This document shows, piece after piece, positions 9,104 through 19,423 of a stretch of 64,000 nt of DNA. The translations under genes were made by a program, and so were the position numbers. The stretch comes from Pelobacter sp. (GTDB lineage: Bacteria > Desulfobacterota > Desulfuromonadia > Geobacterales > Pseudopelobacteraceae), in contig JAVBXN010000013.1 of assembly GCA_030824515.1 (NCBI GenBank), forward strand, positions 62,001-126,000, read 5' to 3'. How positions within the stretch are numbered: the stretch's first letter is position 1; each line of letters begins with the position of its first letter. The notes below the pieces were generated by a model. That model worked only from the letters and a program-made list of their open reading frames with translations, searched no databases and was not told where the DNA came from.

Positions 9104-10426
9104 TTATTTTCGTTGCTGCTTCAATTCACGGATCTTCCTGGTGATGGCCGGCACCACCTGGAACAGGTCGCCAACAATGCCATAAGTGGCAACCTCGAAG
9201 ATCGGAGCACTCTTGTCTCGGTTGATGGCAATAACCATGTCCGAGTCCTGCATACCGACCAGATGCTGTATTGCTCCGGAAATGCCGCAGGCAATGTATA
9301 TTTTCGGGCGAACCGTCTTGCCGGTCTGGCCGACCTGGCGGTCGCCAGGCATCCAGCCGGCATCAACCGCGCTCCTGGAAGCGCCGACCACGCCGCCCAA
9401 CTCATCGGCCAGCTCCTGCAGCATGGCAAAGTTTTCCGGGCCCATTAATCCACGGCCGCCAGACACAATGAATTCGGCCCCGGTTATGTCCACGGCACTC
9501 TTGCTGTGTGAATCGCGGATAATTTCGATAACCTTGGTCAGGATGCTCTCTTCTGCAACCGCAAACGGATCACGAATAATAATACCCTGCGCGCCCTCTT
9601 TCCGTTCCGGCATCGGCATCACATTGGGGCGTACGGTTGCCATCTGCGGTCGGAACTTGTCGCACATGATGGTAGCCATGATGTTTCCGCCGAAAGCCGG
9701 GCGGGTCTGCATCAGATTGCGCTTGTCGTCGATTGCCAATCCGGTGCAGTCGGCGGTCAATCCGGTGGCTACCCTGGTAGCGATCGCGCCTGCCAGATCG
9801 CGCCCCATACCGGTGGCGCCCATCAGTATAACTTCGGGCTTGTATTTTTCTATCAGATGGCAACAGCCTTCAACATAGGCTTCGGTGCGGTAATGCCAGT
9901 AAACCGGGGCATCCAGCAGGTAGGCCTTGGAAGCACCGTGGGCAAATGCTTCCGCGCATAGATGCTCTACCTGGTGACCGATCACCAGCGCACAGAGTTC
10001 GACTCCCAGTGTTTGGGCCAACCCGGCGCCGACTCCCAGCAGTTCCCAGGAAACTTTGGCCGGTTCACCTTCGGTCTGCTCGACAAAAACCCAGACGCCG
10101 CGGTATTCGGCCAGTTTTTTCGCCAGAGCGGCAGCTTCCGGGTCGATCTCTTCCTCGACCGGCGCAGCCGAAACGGCCAGTTCCGCCAATATTTTCAGCT
10201 CTTCCGGAGTGAAGTACATCTCCAGTGCCGCGGCCGGGCAGATCTTGATACATTTTTGGCAGCCAATGCATTTGACTTCTTCTATTATCGGTTCGCCACT
10301 ATCGGTCATCTCGACGCAATTGACCGGACAGACGCTCTGGCAACGGGCTCCGCAGGCGATACATTTGCCGTCCAGCAGACGGGCCACACCACGCGGTTTT
10401 TTCAGTTTTGGTTTGGAATCTGTCAT
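9104..10426 (-). CDS. etfA: Electron transfer flavoprotein alpha subunit with N-terminal ferredoxin domain
   Basis: 440 residues. Residues 20-70 form a two-cluster ferredoxin (C22/C25/C29/C33 and C53/C56/C59/C63); the rest is a normal EtfA with the N-terminal alpha/beta domain and the C-terminal FAD domain, including SRSAVDAGWMPGDRQVGQTG and a CGISGAIQH segment typical of the FAD site. The first ferredoxin motif has the spacing CxxCxxxCxxxC. EtfAB accepts electrons from acyl-CoA dehydrogenases and passes them to a membrane oxidoreductase, here encoded just downstream. The gene starts 20 bases after the etfB stop. The extra ferredoxin is common in EtfA of anaerobes and gives a second route for electrons. 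Confidence 0.95.
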   Translation of the reverse strand: MTDSKPKLKKPRGVARLLDGKCIACGARCQSVCPVNCVEMTDSGEPIIEEVKCIGCQKCIKICPAAALEMYFTPEELKILAELAVSAAPVEEEIDPEAAALAKKLAEYRGVWVFVEQTEGEPAKVSWELLGVGAGLAQTLGVELCALVIGHQVEHLCAEAFAHGASKAYLLDAPVYWHYRTEAYVEGCCHLIEKYKPEVILMGATGMGRDLAGAIATRVATGLTADCTGLAIDDKRNLMQTRPAFGGNIMATIMCDKFRPQMATVRPNVMPMPERKEGAQGIIIRDPFAVAEESILTKVIEIIRDSHSKSAVDITGAEFIVSGGRGLMGPENFAMLQELADELGGVVGASRSAVDAGWMPGDRQVGQTGKTVRPKIYIACGISGAIQHLVGMQDSDMVIAINRDKSAPIFEVATYGIVGDLFQVVPAITRKIRELKQQRK

Positions 10427-10446
10427 GTAAAACCCTTCGTTTGAAG

Positions 10447-11262
10447 TTATATCGGTAGCATGTCCTTCGCCAACAGCTTCTCGATCAGCATTTCAGCGGT
10501 TCCTTCTGGATCGGCAAAACCATCACCCAGAATTTCACCGACAGCACGATCCGGAGAGAATATCTTGGATACCCATGTCGGAGAGCCCTTCAACCCGATC
10601 TTCTGTTCATCCAGTTTGAGAACCTGGTTGTTCCAGACTTCGACCGTTGCCTTGGCAGCCGCCAGCCGCATCGGCACCTTAGGGTAACGCGGACGATTTA
10701 GTTCACGCACAACTGTCAACATGGCCGGCAATGGCGCCTCGACAATCTCGTGACGTCCTTCAAGCTTGCGGCTGACCCGGATAATTTTCCCGGAGAAGTT
10801 CAAATCAACAATCCTGTCAACCAGGGTCAACTGCTGATAGCCCAATCGACTGGCAATGCCGGGGCCAACCTGAGCGGTGTCGCCATCAATGGTCTGTTTG
10901 CCACACAGCACAAGACCGACTTCATCCACATCGGAATGCAACTTGCGAATGGCTGCTGAAAGAACATTACTGGTAGCCAGCGTGTCCGCCCCGCCAAAGA
11001 CTCGGTCTGAAAGCAGAATTGCGTGATCAACTCCCAGGGCCAGAGCCTTTTTAAGAGTGGCCTCGGCGTTGGGTGGACCCATCGAAATGGCGGCTACCCG
11101 ACATCCAAAGCGATCTTTCAGACGCAAGGCTTCTTCAAGGGCATGGGTATCGTATGGATTAACAATAAAGGGGATGCCGTCACGAATCAGTGTGTTTGTA
11201 ACAGGGTCGATCTGAACCTGAGTCGTATCGGGAACCTGCTTTATACAGGCAACTATCAGCAT
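10447..11262 (-). CDS. etfB: Electron transfer flavoprotein beta subunit
   Basis: 271 residues from the start MLIVACIKQVPDT at 11262, which has TGAGG upstream; the longer frame to 11334 adds 24 unsupported residues and covers an inverted repeat. Contains the EtfB core with LCGKQTIDGDTAQVGP, the AMP-binding signature region. EtfB holds AMP or a second FAD and docks to dehydrogenases. First gene of the etfB-etfA-oxidoreductase group; EtfB-first order is normal. It defines the group as the electron entry point for beta-oxidation or aromatic-acid degradation, though no dehydrogenase gene is nearby. Confidence 0.94.
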   Translation of the reverse strand: MLIVACIKQVPDTTQVQIDPVTNTLIRDGIPFIVNPYDTHALEEALRLKDRFGCRVAAISMGPPNAEATLKKALALGVDHAILLSDRVFGGADTLATSNVLSAAIRKLHSDVDEVGLVLCGKQTIDGDTAQVGPGIASRLGYQQLTLVDRIVDLNFSGKIIRVSRKLEGRHEIVEAPLPAMLTVVRELNRPRYPKVPMRLAAAKATVEVWNNQVLKLDEQKIGLKGSPTWVSKIFSPDRAVGEILGDGFADPEGTAEMLIEKLLAKDMLPI

Positions 11263-11295
11263 GGAAACCTCAAGAGAAATGATGTGTTTATTTTC

Positions 11296-11327
11296 TGGCC
11301 CAATTGCCAGGCAAATGCACTGGGCCA
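11296..11327. promoter_or_regulatory. Inverted repeat upstream of etfB, possible operator
   Basis: TGGCCCA (11296-11302) and TGGGCCA (11321-11327) form an interrupted palindrome 35-65 bases before the etfB start. Location fits a repressor site or a leader hairpin; no protein can be named. Confidence 0.3.
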
Positions 11328-11875
11328 ATAGCATATAGACAGAAGTTCAGATAATCCGTGCAACTCACTAAACAGTATTACAGGAAGAAGATATAAAATT
11401 GCCGCTGTCGAGTCTGCCCGTCACATGCGATAGAATCGACCGCCGGTTAAAAAATTTGAGCATTAAACATGCCGTTTTAGCCATAGTAAAAAACAAAAAG
11501 GGCAACTGAGCCCTATTAACGATAATTTATACACATCAAGCAACCCACTGATTTGAAATAGCCATCAGCAAGTTTATTGACACCAAAATTACTGTCAATA
11601 GCTCCAAGTGTTTAAATGTCCATCTGCATCAAAAAGCGGCACTCGGCGAGGTGCATTGTAGCGATTTTCCCCTTCCGGTCAACAGCTTTATACGTCGGAA
11701 ACTTTTAAATACCGTTATTGCGCAAGTCGCCTGAGCCTACACAACTATTTTGTCAAGCTGGCACGGCCATCGGATGGAAACAGACTCTACACTGTTGTGT
11801 GCCGGATTAACTCTGAAATCAACCACCCATTAAGGCCCGAGCGCCGCAAATCTGGCAATCGCAATCCGCAAGTGA

Positions 11876-13363
<1,488 letters not shown>

Positions 13364-13390
13364 GCAATCAACATCACATTAGCCCCATCA

Positions 13391-13416
13391 AAGCCCGGCT
13401 TAGGCCGGGCTTTTTT
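13391..13416. terminator. Terminator between gdhA and draT
   Basis: GCCCGGC (13393-13399) pairs with GCCGGGC (13404-13410), flanked by AA and TTTTTT. The T run serves gdhA; the flanking A pair makes it usable from the draT side too. Confidence 0.88.
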
Positions 13417-14222
13417 CATACCGTGCACATAACATTGCGCACACGGTACTCTCCGCCGATCACCAGATACTCCCCCTCGCCCTTCATTATGCTGCCGGGC
13501 AGCAGGTCGTTGTAAAAGAAAACCTTGCAGAGCGGCACGCTCACCTTCCAGACCGTGGAACCGAACTCCCAGGCCCGCTCTTCATCCGATGTAAATGACA
13601 CCAGGTTATTCAGCCTGACGATCTGTTCCCGCTTGCCGGTCTGTTCAATAACGTCGTGCTCGCTTGCGTCGTTGGTGCCACGATAAAGAGCGATCACTTC
13701 TGTTTCAGGATATCTTCGCGACAACTCGAACTGGCAGTATTCATAGAGAATATCCAGCTGGGACTGGATCGCGTTGGTTCGCGCGCTACCTTTCATCACA
13801 TCCACCGAATAATAGAAATACGCTTCACTCTGAATGCCGCTAATGCGGCTTTTATGGAAGTTGGGCATGATTCCGATGCGACTTTCTACCCAACGTTTCA
13901 GAACCGCCCCTTCGATCGAGTTGGAGTCCATCATCCAGCCACGCAGAAAGCGCAGATAGCTGTTTTTGAGACTCTTCCTGGCGGTGTCTGTCTGCCCCTG
14001 CCAATGATGCAGCTGGAACTTGACCGACATGAAATCGTTAAAGACCAGTGCGCGCTCTTCCTGATTACAGAGAGAGGCAAGCCTGTCAAAGAGGAAACGG
14101 TTGCCGTCCTTGACCCCCTGGATCTCTAACGGTTGCGGATTCTCGTTGAAATGGTGTGAAGCGATCACCCATGGCGGCAGGTTGCAGTTGTTGAATGAAC
14201 CGTTGTGCATGACGGGCATCAC
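13416..14222 (-). CDS. draT: NAD(+)-dinitrogenase reductase ADP-ribosyltransferase DraT
   Basis: 268 residues matching DraT in length and in the N-terminal PPWVIASHHFNENPQPLEI block. The ADP-ribosyltransferase R-S-E pattern can be read: Arg181 in LYRGTND, S209-F-T-S212, and E249-x-E251 before YLVIGGEYRV. DraT modifies an arginine of NifH with ADP-ribose from NAD when ammonium or darkness/energy stress appears, switching nitrogenase off. Last gene of the nif unit, 35 bases after the NifX-family gene. The start is uncertain (GTG 14222, ATG 14219 or ATG 14210; AGAGG overlaps the first two). The reversing hydrolase DraG is not in the window. Confidence 0.82.
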   Translation of the reverse strand: MMPVMHNGSFNNCNLPPWVIASHHFNENPQPLEIQGVKDGNRFLFDRLASLCNQEERALVFNDFMSVKFQLHHWQGQTDTARKSLKNSYLRFLRGWMMDSNSIEGAVLKRWVESRIGIMPNFHKSRISGIQSEAYFYYSVDVMKGSARTNAIQSQLDILYEYCQFELSRRYPETEVIALYRGTNDASEHDVIEQTGKREQIVRLNNLVSFTSDEERAWEFGSTVWKVSVPLCKVFFYNDLLPGSIMKGEGEYLVIGGEYRVRNVMCTV

Positions 14223-14257
14223 CTCTTTGTGATGTAGAGACGCGATATTTTGCCACT

Positions 14258-14587
14258 CTACAGAATTTTGGCCAACTCCACCAAGGTCGTCCTGATCGGT
14301 CCACTGGCTACAAATGGTTCGATTCCCATCTGTTCAAGCTCGCTCTTGGGGTGCTCACCCATCTGAGCCGTGACCACGGCCCGGCAACCCGACAGCGCAG
14401 AGGCAATGCTTTTCAACAGATGCATACGCAGCGGGTGTTCGGGATCAAAACTGCAGTAACGCTCGACTTTTCTTTCATCAACCAGTCTGGCACTGCCCTG
14501 TTCCACGTCATAAATCAAAAAACGCTCTGCATGGCCGAAGTGTTGGTTGATCTCTCTGCCGTCTTTTGATGCGACTGCTATCAGCAT
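14258..14587 (-). CDS. NifX/NifB-family dinitrogenase iron-molybdenum cofactor protein
   Basis: 109 residues, a single FeMo-cofactor-binding domain of the NifX/NafY/NifB-C-terminal type: MLIAVASKDGREINQHFGHAE, with the hallmark NQHFGHA, and a central segment with the GCRAVV-T-x-MG pattern. Such proteins hold cofactor precursors or finished cofactor during transfer to apo-dinitrogenase. GGGGG lies upstream of the ATG. It sits between fdxB and draT in the nif unit and is a distant paralogue of the gene at 15003. Which of the two is functionally NifX cannot be decided by reading. Confidence 0.88.
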   Translation of the reverse strand: MLIAVASKDGREINQHFGHAERFLIYDVEQGSARLVDERKVERYCSFDPEHPLRMHLLKSIASALSGCRAVVTAQMGEHPKSELEQMGIEPFVASGPIRTTLVELAKIL

Positions 14588-14650
14588 GATATGCCCCCTA
14601 ACCTGAACCGGGGACGCGGTAATGAACCATCAGCCCCGGCCCCCCAACCA

Positions 14651-14914
14651 TTACATCAAAACCGGCGCAAAACTGAAACATTTCTTCGAGCAGGTACGCG
14701 CGCAGGCCTGGCAACCGATGCAGTTGCCGGGAGTAGCTACCCGCATATACATCTTGGCGGAGTCATCCCCATCCAACTCTTCAAAAGCCAGGACATCATG
14801 GGCACAGACCTTGAAACAGCGGCCGCAGCCGATACAGGTCTCTTCATCAATGCTGTTTATAAACTGCGGGGTCCACTCCTGTTTGTCGCGCGTCAATCCG
14901 GTAATGTAAGCCAT
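14651..14914 (-). CDS. fdxB: Nif-associated 2[4Fe-4S] ferredoxin (ferredoxin III type)
   Basis: 87 residues with two cluster motifs, C27/C30/C33/C37 and C65/C68/C71/C75, plus an extra Cys79, and the N-terminal extension DKQEWTPQFI seen in nif-specific ferredoxin III. It probably supplies electrons for cofactor assembly or to nitrogenase. AAGGAG stands at ideal distance from the ATG. Lies between two NifX-family genes, the usual nifX-fdxB arrangement. Confidence 0.9.
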   Translation of the reverse strand: MAYITGLTRDKQEWTPQFINSIDEETCIGCGRCFKVCAHDVLAFEELDGDDSAKMYMRVATPGNCIGCQACARTCSKKCFSFAPVLM

Positions 14915-15002
14915 GGTATTATCTCCTTTAATTTATGGGTTTGCGGGGCAACACACAGCCGCCCTCGGCGTTTTATGGATAAAGCGGGCTTTCTGTCGTT
15001 GA

Positions 15003-15389
15003 TCAATCCTCGTCAAAGGCCGGTGTTTGCCCCTTATTCATCGCTTTCCTGATCCAGGGGGGAGGATTACTTCTCAGAACCTCCTGGAGTTTCTCAACCG
15101 TCTCTTTCAATCCTACTTCACAATTGGTCTTCATCGGATGGATTTTCTGGGCCACCAGCTTGGCAGCCGCCGGGCCGCCAATCTGCATCGTATAGACGAT
15201 GGCACAGTCGGAGAGCAATTGAGCCCTCGCAGCGATCCGATCCTCCTCGTCGACACCATGCTCGCCCACGCTGACCACCTCCAGGAAACCGGCCTCATTC
15301 GGTCCGATATTCCAGATGTGGAAGCTTTGACACTGGCCGAAATGCTGGTTGATGGTTTCGCCGTTTGATGTTGTAAATGCTATCTTCAT
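15003..15389 (-). CDS. nifX: NifX-family cofactor carrier, first gene of the nif unit
   Basis: 128 residues from the ATG at 15389 (MKIAFTTSNGETINQHFGQCQ), with AGGAAAGGAA upstream. The reading frame extends to 15599, but that stretch contains the sigma-54 promoter and the leader terminator, so the short start is right. The domain carries the NQHFGQ hallmark and an M-Q-IGGPAAAKL segment; a C-terminal tail of about 25 residues (PPPWIRKAMNKG) is typical of the nif-cluster version. Predicted role: binding NifB-co/FeMo-co intermediates between NifB, NifEN and NifDK. Confidence 0.87.
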   Translation of the reverse strand: MKIAFTTSNGETINQHFGQCQSFHIWNIGPNEAGFLEVVSVGEHGVDEEDRIAARAQLLSDCAIVYTMQIGGPAAAKLVAQKIHPMKTNCEVGLKETVEKLQEVLRSNPPPWIRKAMNKGQTPAFDED

Positions 15390-15412
15390 GATCCGTATTC
15401 CTTTCCTGAAAC

Positions 15413-15446
15413 AAAAAAGGCGCACCATCTTTCCGATGGTGGCGCC
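15413..15446 (-). terminator. Intrinsic terminator in the nifX leader
   Basis: Minus strand: GGCGC-C-ACCATC (15446-15435) pairs with GATGGT-GCGCC (15429-15419) around GGAAA, one bulged C, followed by six T. It lies between the sigma-54 promoter and the nifX start with no gene upstream on that strand, so it must act as an attenuator. Its 5' arm overlaps the P2 hairpin of the ANTAR-like element. Confidence 0.88.
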
Positions 15447-15470
15447 CTTGCCATGCATTAGCGGTAATGC
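15440..15470 (-). promoter_or_regulatory. ANTAR-type two-hairpin antitermination element
   Basis: Minus strand, two consecutive hairpins with six-base loops. P1 (15470-15455): GCATT / AATGC with loop ACCGCT. P2 (15453-15440): TGGC / GCCA with loop AAGGGC. Both loops have A at position 1 and G at position 4, the signature of ANTAR-protein RNA targets. P2 uses bases 15446-15440, which are also the 5' arm of the terminator, so P2 and terminator are mutually exclusive: protein-stabilised P2 would permit read-through. The P2 stem is only 4 bp. Confidence 0.7.
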
Positions 15471-15491
15471 TTTATAACCTGCTTTTCCGCT

Positions 15492-15507
15492 AGCACATCG
15501 CATGCCA
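15492..15507 (-). promoter_or_regulatory. Sigma-54 promoter of the nifX-fdxB-draT unit
   Basis: Minus strand TGGCATGCGATGTGCT: GG at 15506-15505, GC at 15494-15493, ten bases between. Predicted start near 15481, about 11 bases before the ANTAR-like P1 hairpin. Confidence 0.75.
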
Positions 15508-15759
15508 ACTATTACCACACCGTATTTACTGCATGTTACAAGCACTCCAGCCAGCAAACCATCAATTATGCCTAGTTTGTGTGCACTAAAGACAAACATC
15601 TGACAACTACCCCGGCAGTCATGCTATCAGCAAGCAGCCGGCCGTAACCTTGCAGAGCTCGATGCCAATGAAAATGCACCTGAATAGACAAACAGCAAAA
15701 TTTAGATACAATTTGATTCTGTCGCATATCGCCGGGACTACAAAAATGAAAGGGATACC

Positions 15760-16611
15760 ATGAAATCAAACTTGATCCATATAATCCTCTGCATGATCCT
15801 GATCGCCGCAGGCCCCGCAGGAGCCGAACCGGGTACGGTATCCGACGGCACACCCTACATCATGGGCGTGTTCCCCTTCGTGCCGACCGCCAACATAGAA
15901 GGGATATTTGCGCCACTGGCCGCCGAACTATCCCGATCCCTTGGCAGACCGGTCAAGCTCAGGACCGCTCCCTCCTTTGAAAAGTTCGCCGACGAGCTGA
16001 AAAACCACTCCTTTGACATCGCTTTTGTTCAACCCTTCGATTACGTGGATGTTTCCGGGCCAGGCGGATACCTGCCGCTGGCGGCCCGCAACGACATTCT
16101 CACCAGCCATATCGTGGTAAAACATGACAGCAGCTTGCGCAACCTTCAGGATCTTCGCGGAAAAAGCATCGGCATGCCCCCCAAGGTTGCCGCCGTCAGT
16201 TTCCTGAACCGTCTTTCACTGAAAAAGGCTGGGCTCACCCCCGACAAGGATGTAAAACTGGTCTACCTGGCCTCGCACCAGGCCTGCCTGCAGCAGTTGA
16301 TGATCGGAACGGTGGCTGCCTGCGGCGTTTCACCGGCCGGTGTCCGTCTGGCGGAAATGCAGCTTAAGACTACTTTCAGACTGATCCATGAATCCCCGTC
16401 AATCCCCACACCGCTGTTTGTTGTCAAAAAGAACCTGCCGAAAAAAGATCGCGATACGATGCTCAAAGTGCTGACCACCACCGACCTGGCCGGCGTCAAA
16501 CCGGACCTGCGGGCAATGTTCGTCGAGACGAAGGAAAAACCGTTTCGCAAGGCAAGCGACAGTGAGTATGAGGTTGTGCGCTCCTTGATGAAAACCTACT
16601 CGGTCAGATGA
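15760..16611 (+). CDS. PhnD-like periplasmic binding protein
   Basis: 283 residues with a Sec signal peptide (about 1-23, ending GPAGAEP) and the fold of the phosphate/phosphonate (PhnD/PtxB-like) binding family: [21 protein letters not shown] at the start of the mature protein, then VQPFDYV and [22 protein letters not shown] precedes the ATG. No permease or ATPase gene follows; instead its stop overlaps the start of a membrane hybrid kinase by four bases, so it probably presents a ligand to that kinase. Ligand unknown; members of this family bind diverse oxyanions and small organics. Confidence 0.87.
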   Translation: MKSNLIHIILCMILIAAGPAGAEPGTVSDGTPYIMGVFPFVPTANIEGIFAPLAAELSRSLGRPVKLRTAPSFEKFADELKNHSFDIAFVQPFDYVDVSGPGGYLPLAARNDILTSHIVVKHDSSLRNLQDLRGKSIGMPPKVAAVSFLNRLSLKKAGLTPDKDVKLVYLASHQACLQQLMIGTVAACGVSPAGVRLAEMQLKTTFRLIHESPSIPTPLFVVKKNLPKKDRDTMLKVLTTTDLAGVKPDLRAMFVETKEKPFRKASDSEYEVVRSLMKTYSVR

Positions 16612-19364
16612 CCCTGCTCCCCTCCCTCAAATACCGCATAGCGCTGATCATAGCGCTGATTGCCGGTGTGCTGCTAGCGATCGTGATCCGCCAGAATATC
16701 GCCATGTCCCACGCCATGGCAGAATACCAACTGGCTACCAAGGAAGAGGTGTTCGCATCCTTTCTGGAAGACATCAGCCGCAGCGCTCTTCTGAACGGAG
16801 AATACGAAGTCTTGCAGCTGTATCTGGACAAACTGCGCAAGGATCCTGACATCCTGCACATCAGGGCGGCGGACTACCGCGGAGTAGTGGTCTCCAGCAC
16901 CGAACCCTCGGAGTTGGGAATGCAGATCGGCGGCCTGCCGGTAACCGGTGGAAGCGAGTGGCAACACAGGGGGATCGTCAACGAAGCGGGTGAAATCGGC
17001 AGCATCGCGATACGCTTTTCCCACTCGGTCATCGACAAAGAGCACGCGCGGGTTCTGAAAACGAGCATATTGTACTCCGTGGCCGGTCTGGTGCTGCTGT
17101 TGGTGACCGGATATTTTATCGGCAGTCTGTTGACCCGACGGCTGCACAAGCTGACCCTGGCAGCCCGCTCCATCGCCGGCGGTGACCTGACGGTCCAGGT
17201 CACGGACAACAAGAACGATGAAATCGGTCTTTTGGGTGAATCGTTCAACAGCATGGCGCGACGCCTGGAAGTGATGATCGACGAGACGCACAGACTGAAC
17301 GAAGAACTTGAGCAGCGGGTGATTGAGCGCACAACCGAACTGGAAACCGCCAACATGCTGCTGGAACAGGCCCGTGATGCGGCCGATGCGGCAAATGCGG
17401 CCAAGGGGAATTTCCTGGCCAACATGAGCCACGAAATACGCACCCCGATGAATGCCATCGTGGGCATGTCGCGCCTGGCACTTCAAACCGATCTGACCCC
17501 TAAACAACGGGAATATCTGCGCAAAGTCGGATTTGCCGCCGATTCACTGCTGGGCATCATCAACGACATCCTTGACTTCTCCAAAATCGAGGCCGGACGG
17601 CTTGATATGGAAAAGGCCGATTTCCTGATCGAGGAAATGCTGGAAAAACTGGTCGCCGTCGTATCACCCCGTTTGCAGGAGAAAAAACTCGAATTCCTGA
17701 TCGAAGTATCATCCGAATTGCCCCCGTCCCTGATCGGAGACGCCACACGGTTGGGGCAGATCCTGCTCAACATGGTAAGTAATGCCGTAAAATTCACGGA
17801 ATCGGGTGAGATCCTGCTTTCGGTTCTCCAGATAAAGAGGCAGGAGCAGCGGGTGACCATTCGTTTCAGTGTGCGTGACACCGGAATCGGCATGACACGG
17901 GAAGAAATATCCAGACTGTTCCAGCCGTTCACACAGGCCGATGCCAGCATAAATCGAAAATACGGCGGAACCGGCCTGGGGCTTGCCATTTGCCGCCAGC
18001 TGGTCAGGATGATGGGAGGCAGCATCCAGGTGGTAAGCGAATCGGGTCGGGGGAGTGAGTTCAGCTTTGAGATCGATTTCATGGTAGGAAAGCTGCTGCC
18101 CCAACGGCTCGTCACTCCCGGACCTGATGTGCGCGGCATGAAGGTGCTGGTAATAGATGACAGTCTGCATTCCCGCGAAATATTTACAGAACAGCTCTCG
18201 TCACTCAGCTTCAGCGTAACCACAGCGGAAAACGCCGGACAGGGGCTTGCCGAACTGGAAAGCGCCTCTTCCGGCAAGCCCTTTGACCTGGTGATCATGG
18301 ACTGGGTCATGCCGGAGGTTGACGGGTTCGAAGCGACCCGCATGATCAGGAATGATCCGGGCATACAGCAACCCAAGATAATCCTGGCCACGGCCTACAG
18401 CAGCCAAAAAGCCGAGGAGCAGGCACGGCTAAATGGCCTGGACGGATATCTCTGCAAGCCGGTCAACCTTTCGGTGCTGTTCGACAGCATTATGAACGCG
18501 CTCGGCAAGGACTCGCAAACTTCCGCATCAAGCCCGGCCAGCGGTCAAACACTGGCAGAACTGGCCGCAATCCGGGGAGCACGGGCGCTGCTGGTGGAAG
18601 ACAATGAATTCAATCAGCAGGTTGCCACCGAACTTCTCGAATCGGCCGGACTTACGGTGAGCCTGGCGATTCATGGAAAACAGGCGCTGCAAATACTTGC
18701 CTCCGAAACATTCGATATCGTGCTCATGGATGTGCAGATGCCGGTAATGGACGGTCTGGAGGCAACTCGCCGCATACGGGAAATGTCCGGACTCGGCCAA
18801 CTGCCGGTGGTTGCCGTCACCGCCCACGCAATGCCCCAGGATCGCCAACGCTGCCTGGACGCCGGCATGAGCGACTATATTTCGAAGCCGATCGACCCTG
18901 ACGAGCTGAGACAGCTACTTGTCAGATGGGTTCCCCCACAGCGGGTCAAGCAGCAGGACAAGCAGACTCCCAGCCCGGAATCGTCCACGGGTAACGAACT
19001 GTCCCTGCCCGACAGCCTCCCGGGCATCGACATCCACTCCGGGTTGCGCATGTGTAACGACAAATGTTCCCTTTACCTGGAAATGCTGCAGAAATTCCGG
19101 AGAACCAGGCGGGATGAAGCCGGGGAGATCAACCGGCTCCTTGCGGCCGGAGAACTGGAGACTGCCGGCAGGATGGCCCACAACATGAAATCGGTGGCCG
19201 GCATTCTCGGAGCCACGGATCTTTCCGGCGCGGCCCAGCAGCTCGAGAGTGTCATATCCGGAAATCAGGCCGACCGCTTTGCAGCGACGCTTGACTGTTA
19301 TGCACAATCGCTGGAAGCGGTCATTGTCGGGCTGGACACCGCCCTGGGAGCAGCTTTGGAATAA
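16608..19364 (+). CDS. Membrane hybrid histidine kinase (HAMP-HisKA-HATPase-REC-REC-HPt)
   Basis: 918 residues. Two membrane helices (about 9-28 and 153-173) bracket a periplasmic loop of about 120 residues; then HAMP (175-225), coiled coil, HisKA with His275 in NMSHEIRTP, HATPase (to about 490), receiver 1 with Asp565, receiver 2 with Asp708, and an HPt domain with His858. This is a full internal phosphorelay of the BarA/ArcB kind. Start overlaps the stop of the PhnD-like gene (ATGA), so expression is coupled and the binding protein is the likely signal input. A final response regulator is not obvious next door. Confidence 0.94.
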   Translation: MTLLPSLKYRIALIIALIAGVLLAIVIRQNIAMSHAMAEYQLATKEEVFASFLEDISRSALLNGEYEVLQLYLDKLRKDPDILHIRAADYRGVVVSSTEPSELGMQIGGLPVTGGSEWQHRGIVNEAGEIGSIAIRFSHSVIDKEHARVLKTSILYSVAGLVLLLVTGYFIGSLLTRRLHKLTLAARSIAGGDLTVQVTDNKNDEIGLLGESFNSMARRLEVMIDETHRLNEELEQRVIERTTELETANMLLEQARDAADAANAAKGNFLANMSHEIRTPMNAIVGMSRLALQTDLTPKQREYLRKVGFAADSLLGIINDILDFSKIEAGRLDMEKADFLIEEMLEKLVAVVSPRLQEKKLEFLIEVSSELPPSLIGDATRLGQILLNMVSNAVKFTESGEILLSVLQIKRQEQRVTIRFSVRDTGIGMTREEISRLFQPFTQADASINRKYGGTGLGLAICRQLVRMMGGSIQVVSESGRGSEFSFEIDFMVGKLLPQRLVTPGPDVRGMKVLVIDDSLHSREIFTEQLSSLSFSVTTAENAGQGLAELESASSGKPFDLVIMDWVMPEVDGFEATRMIRNDPGIQQPKIILATAYSSQKAEEQARLNGLDGYLCKPVNLSVLFDSIMNALGKDSQTSASSPASGQTLAELAAIRGARALLVEDNEFNQQVATELLESAGLTVSLAIHGKQALQILASETFDIVLMDVQMPVMDGLEATRRIREMSGLGQLPVVAVTAHAMPQDRQRCLDAGMSDYISKPIDPDELRQLLVRWVPPQRVKQQDKQTPSPESSTGNELSLPDSLPGIDIHSGLRMCNDKCSLYLEMLQKFRRTRRDEAGEINRLLAAGELETAGRMAHNMKSVAGILGATDLSGAAQQLESVISGNQADRFAATLDCYAQSLEAVIVGLDTALGAALE

Positions 19365-19423
19365 ATGCTTCGCGGCTAACGGCCGGACTCGAATCAAGCC
19401 TTGCCAGAGAGGGGCAGACCTGC

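Larger units (their letters stand above)
15390..15759. other. 370-base divergent intergenic region: nif leader and upstream of the sensory operon
   Basis: The left part holds the nif sigma-54 promoter, the two-hairpin element and the terminator. The right part (15520-15759) must contain the promoter for the plus-strand binding-protein gene and any activator sites for the sigma-54 promoter, but I see no clear consensus there. No gene. Confidence 0.6.

Noticed and set aside
11755-11775. Second sigma-54 promoter for gdhA at TGGCACGGCC
   Set aside because: The -24 half is perfect but the -12 GC is missing at the required spacing.
15390-15599. N-terminal extension of the first NifX-family protein
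   Set aside because: The stretch contains the sigma-54 promoter, the two-hairpin element and the terminator.
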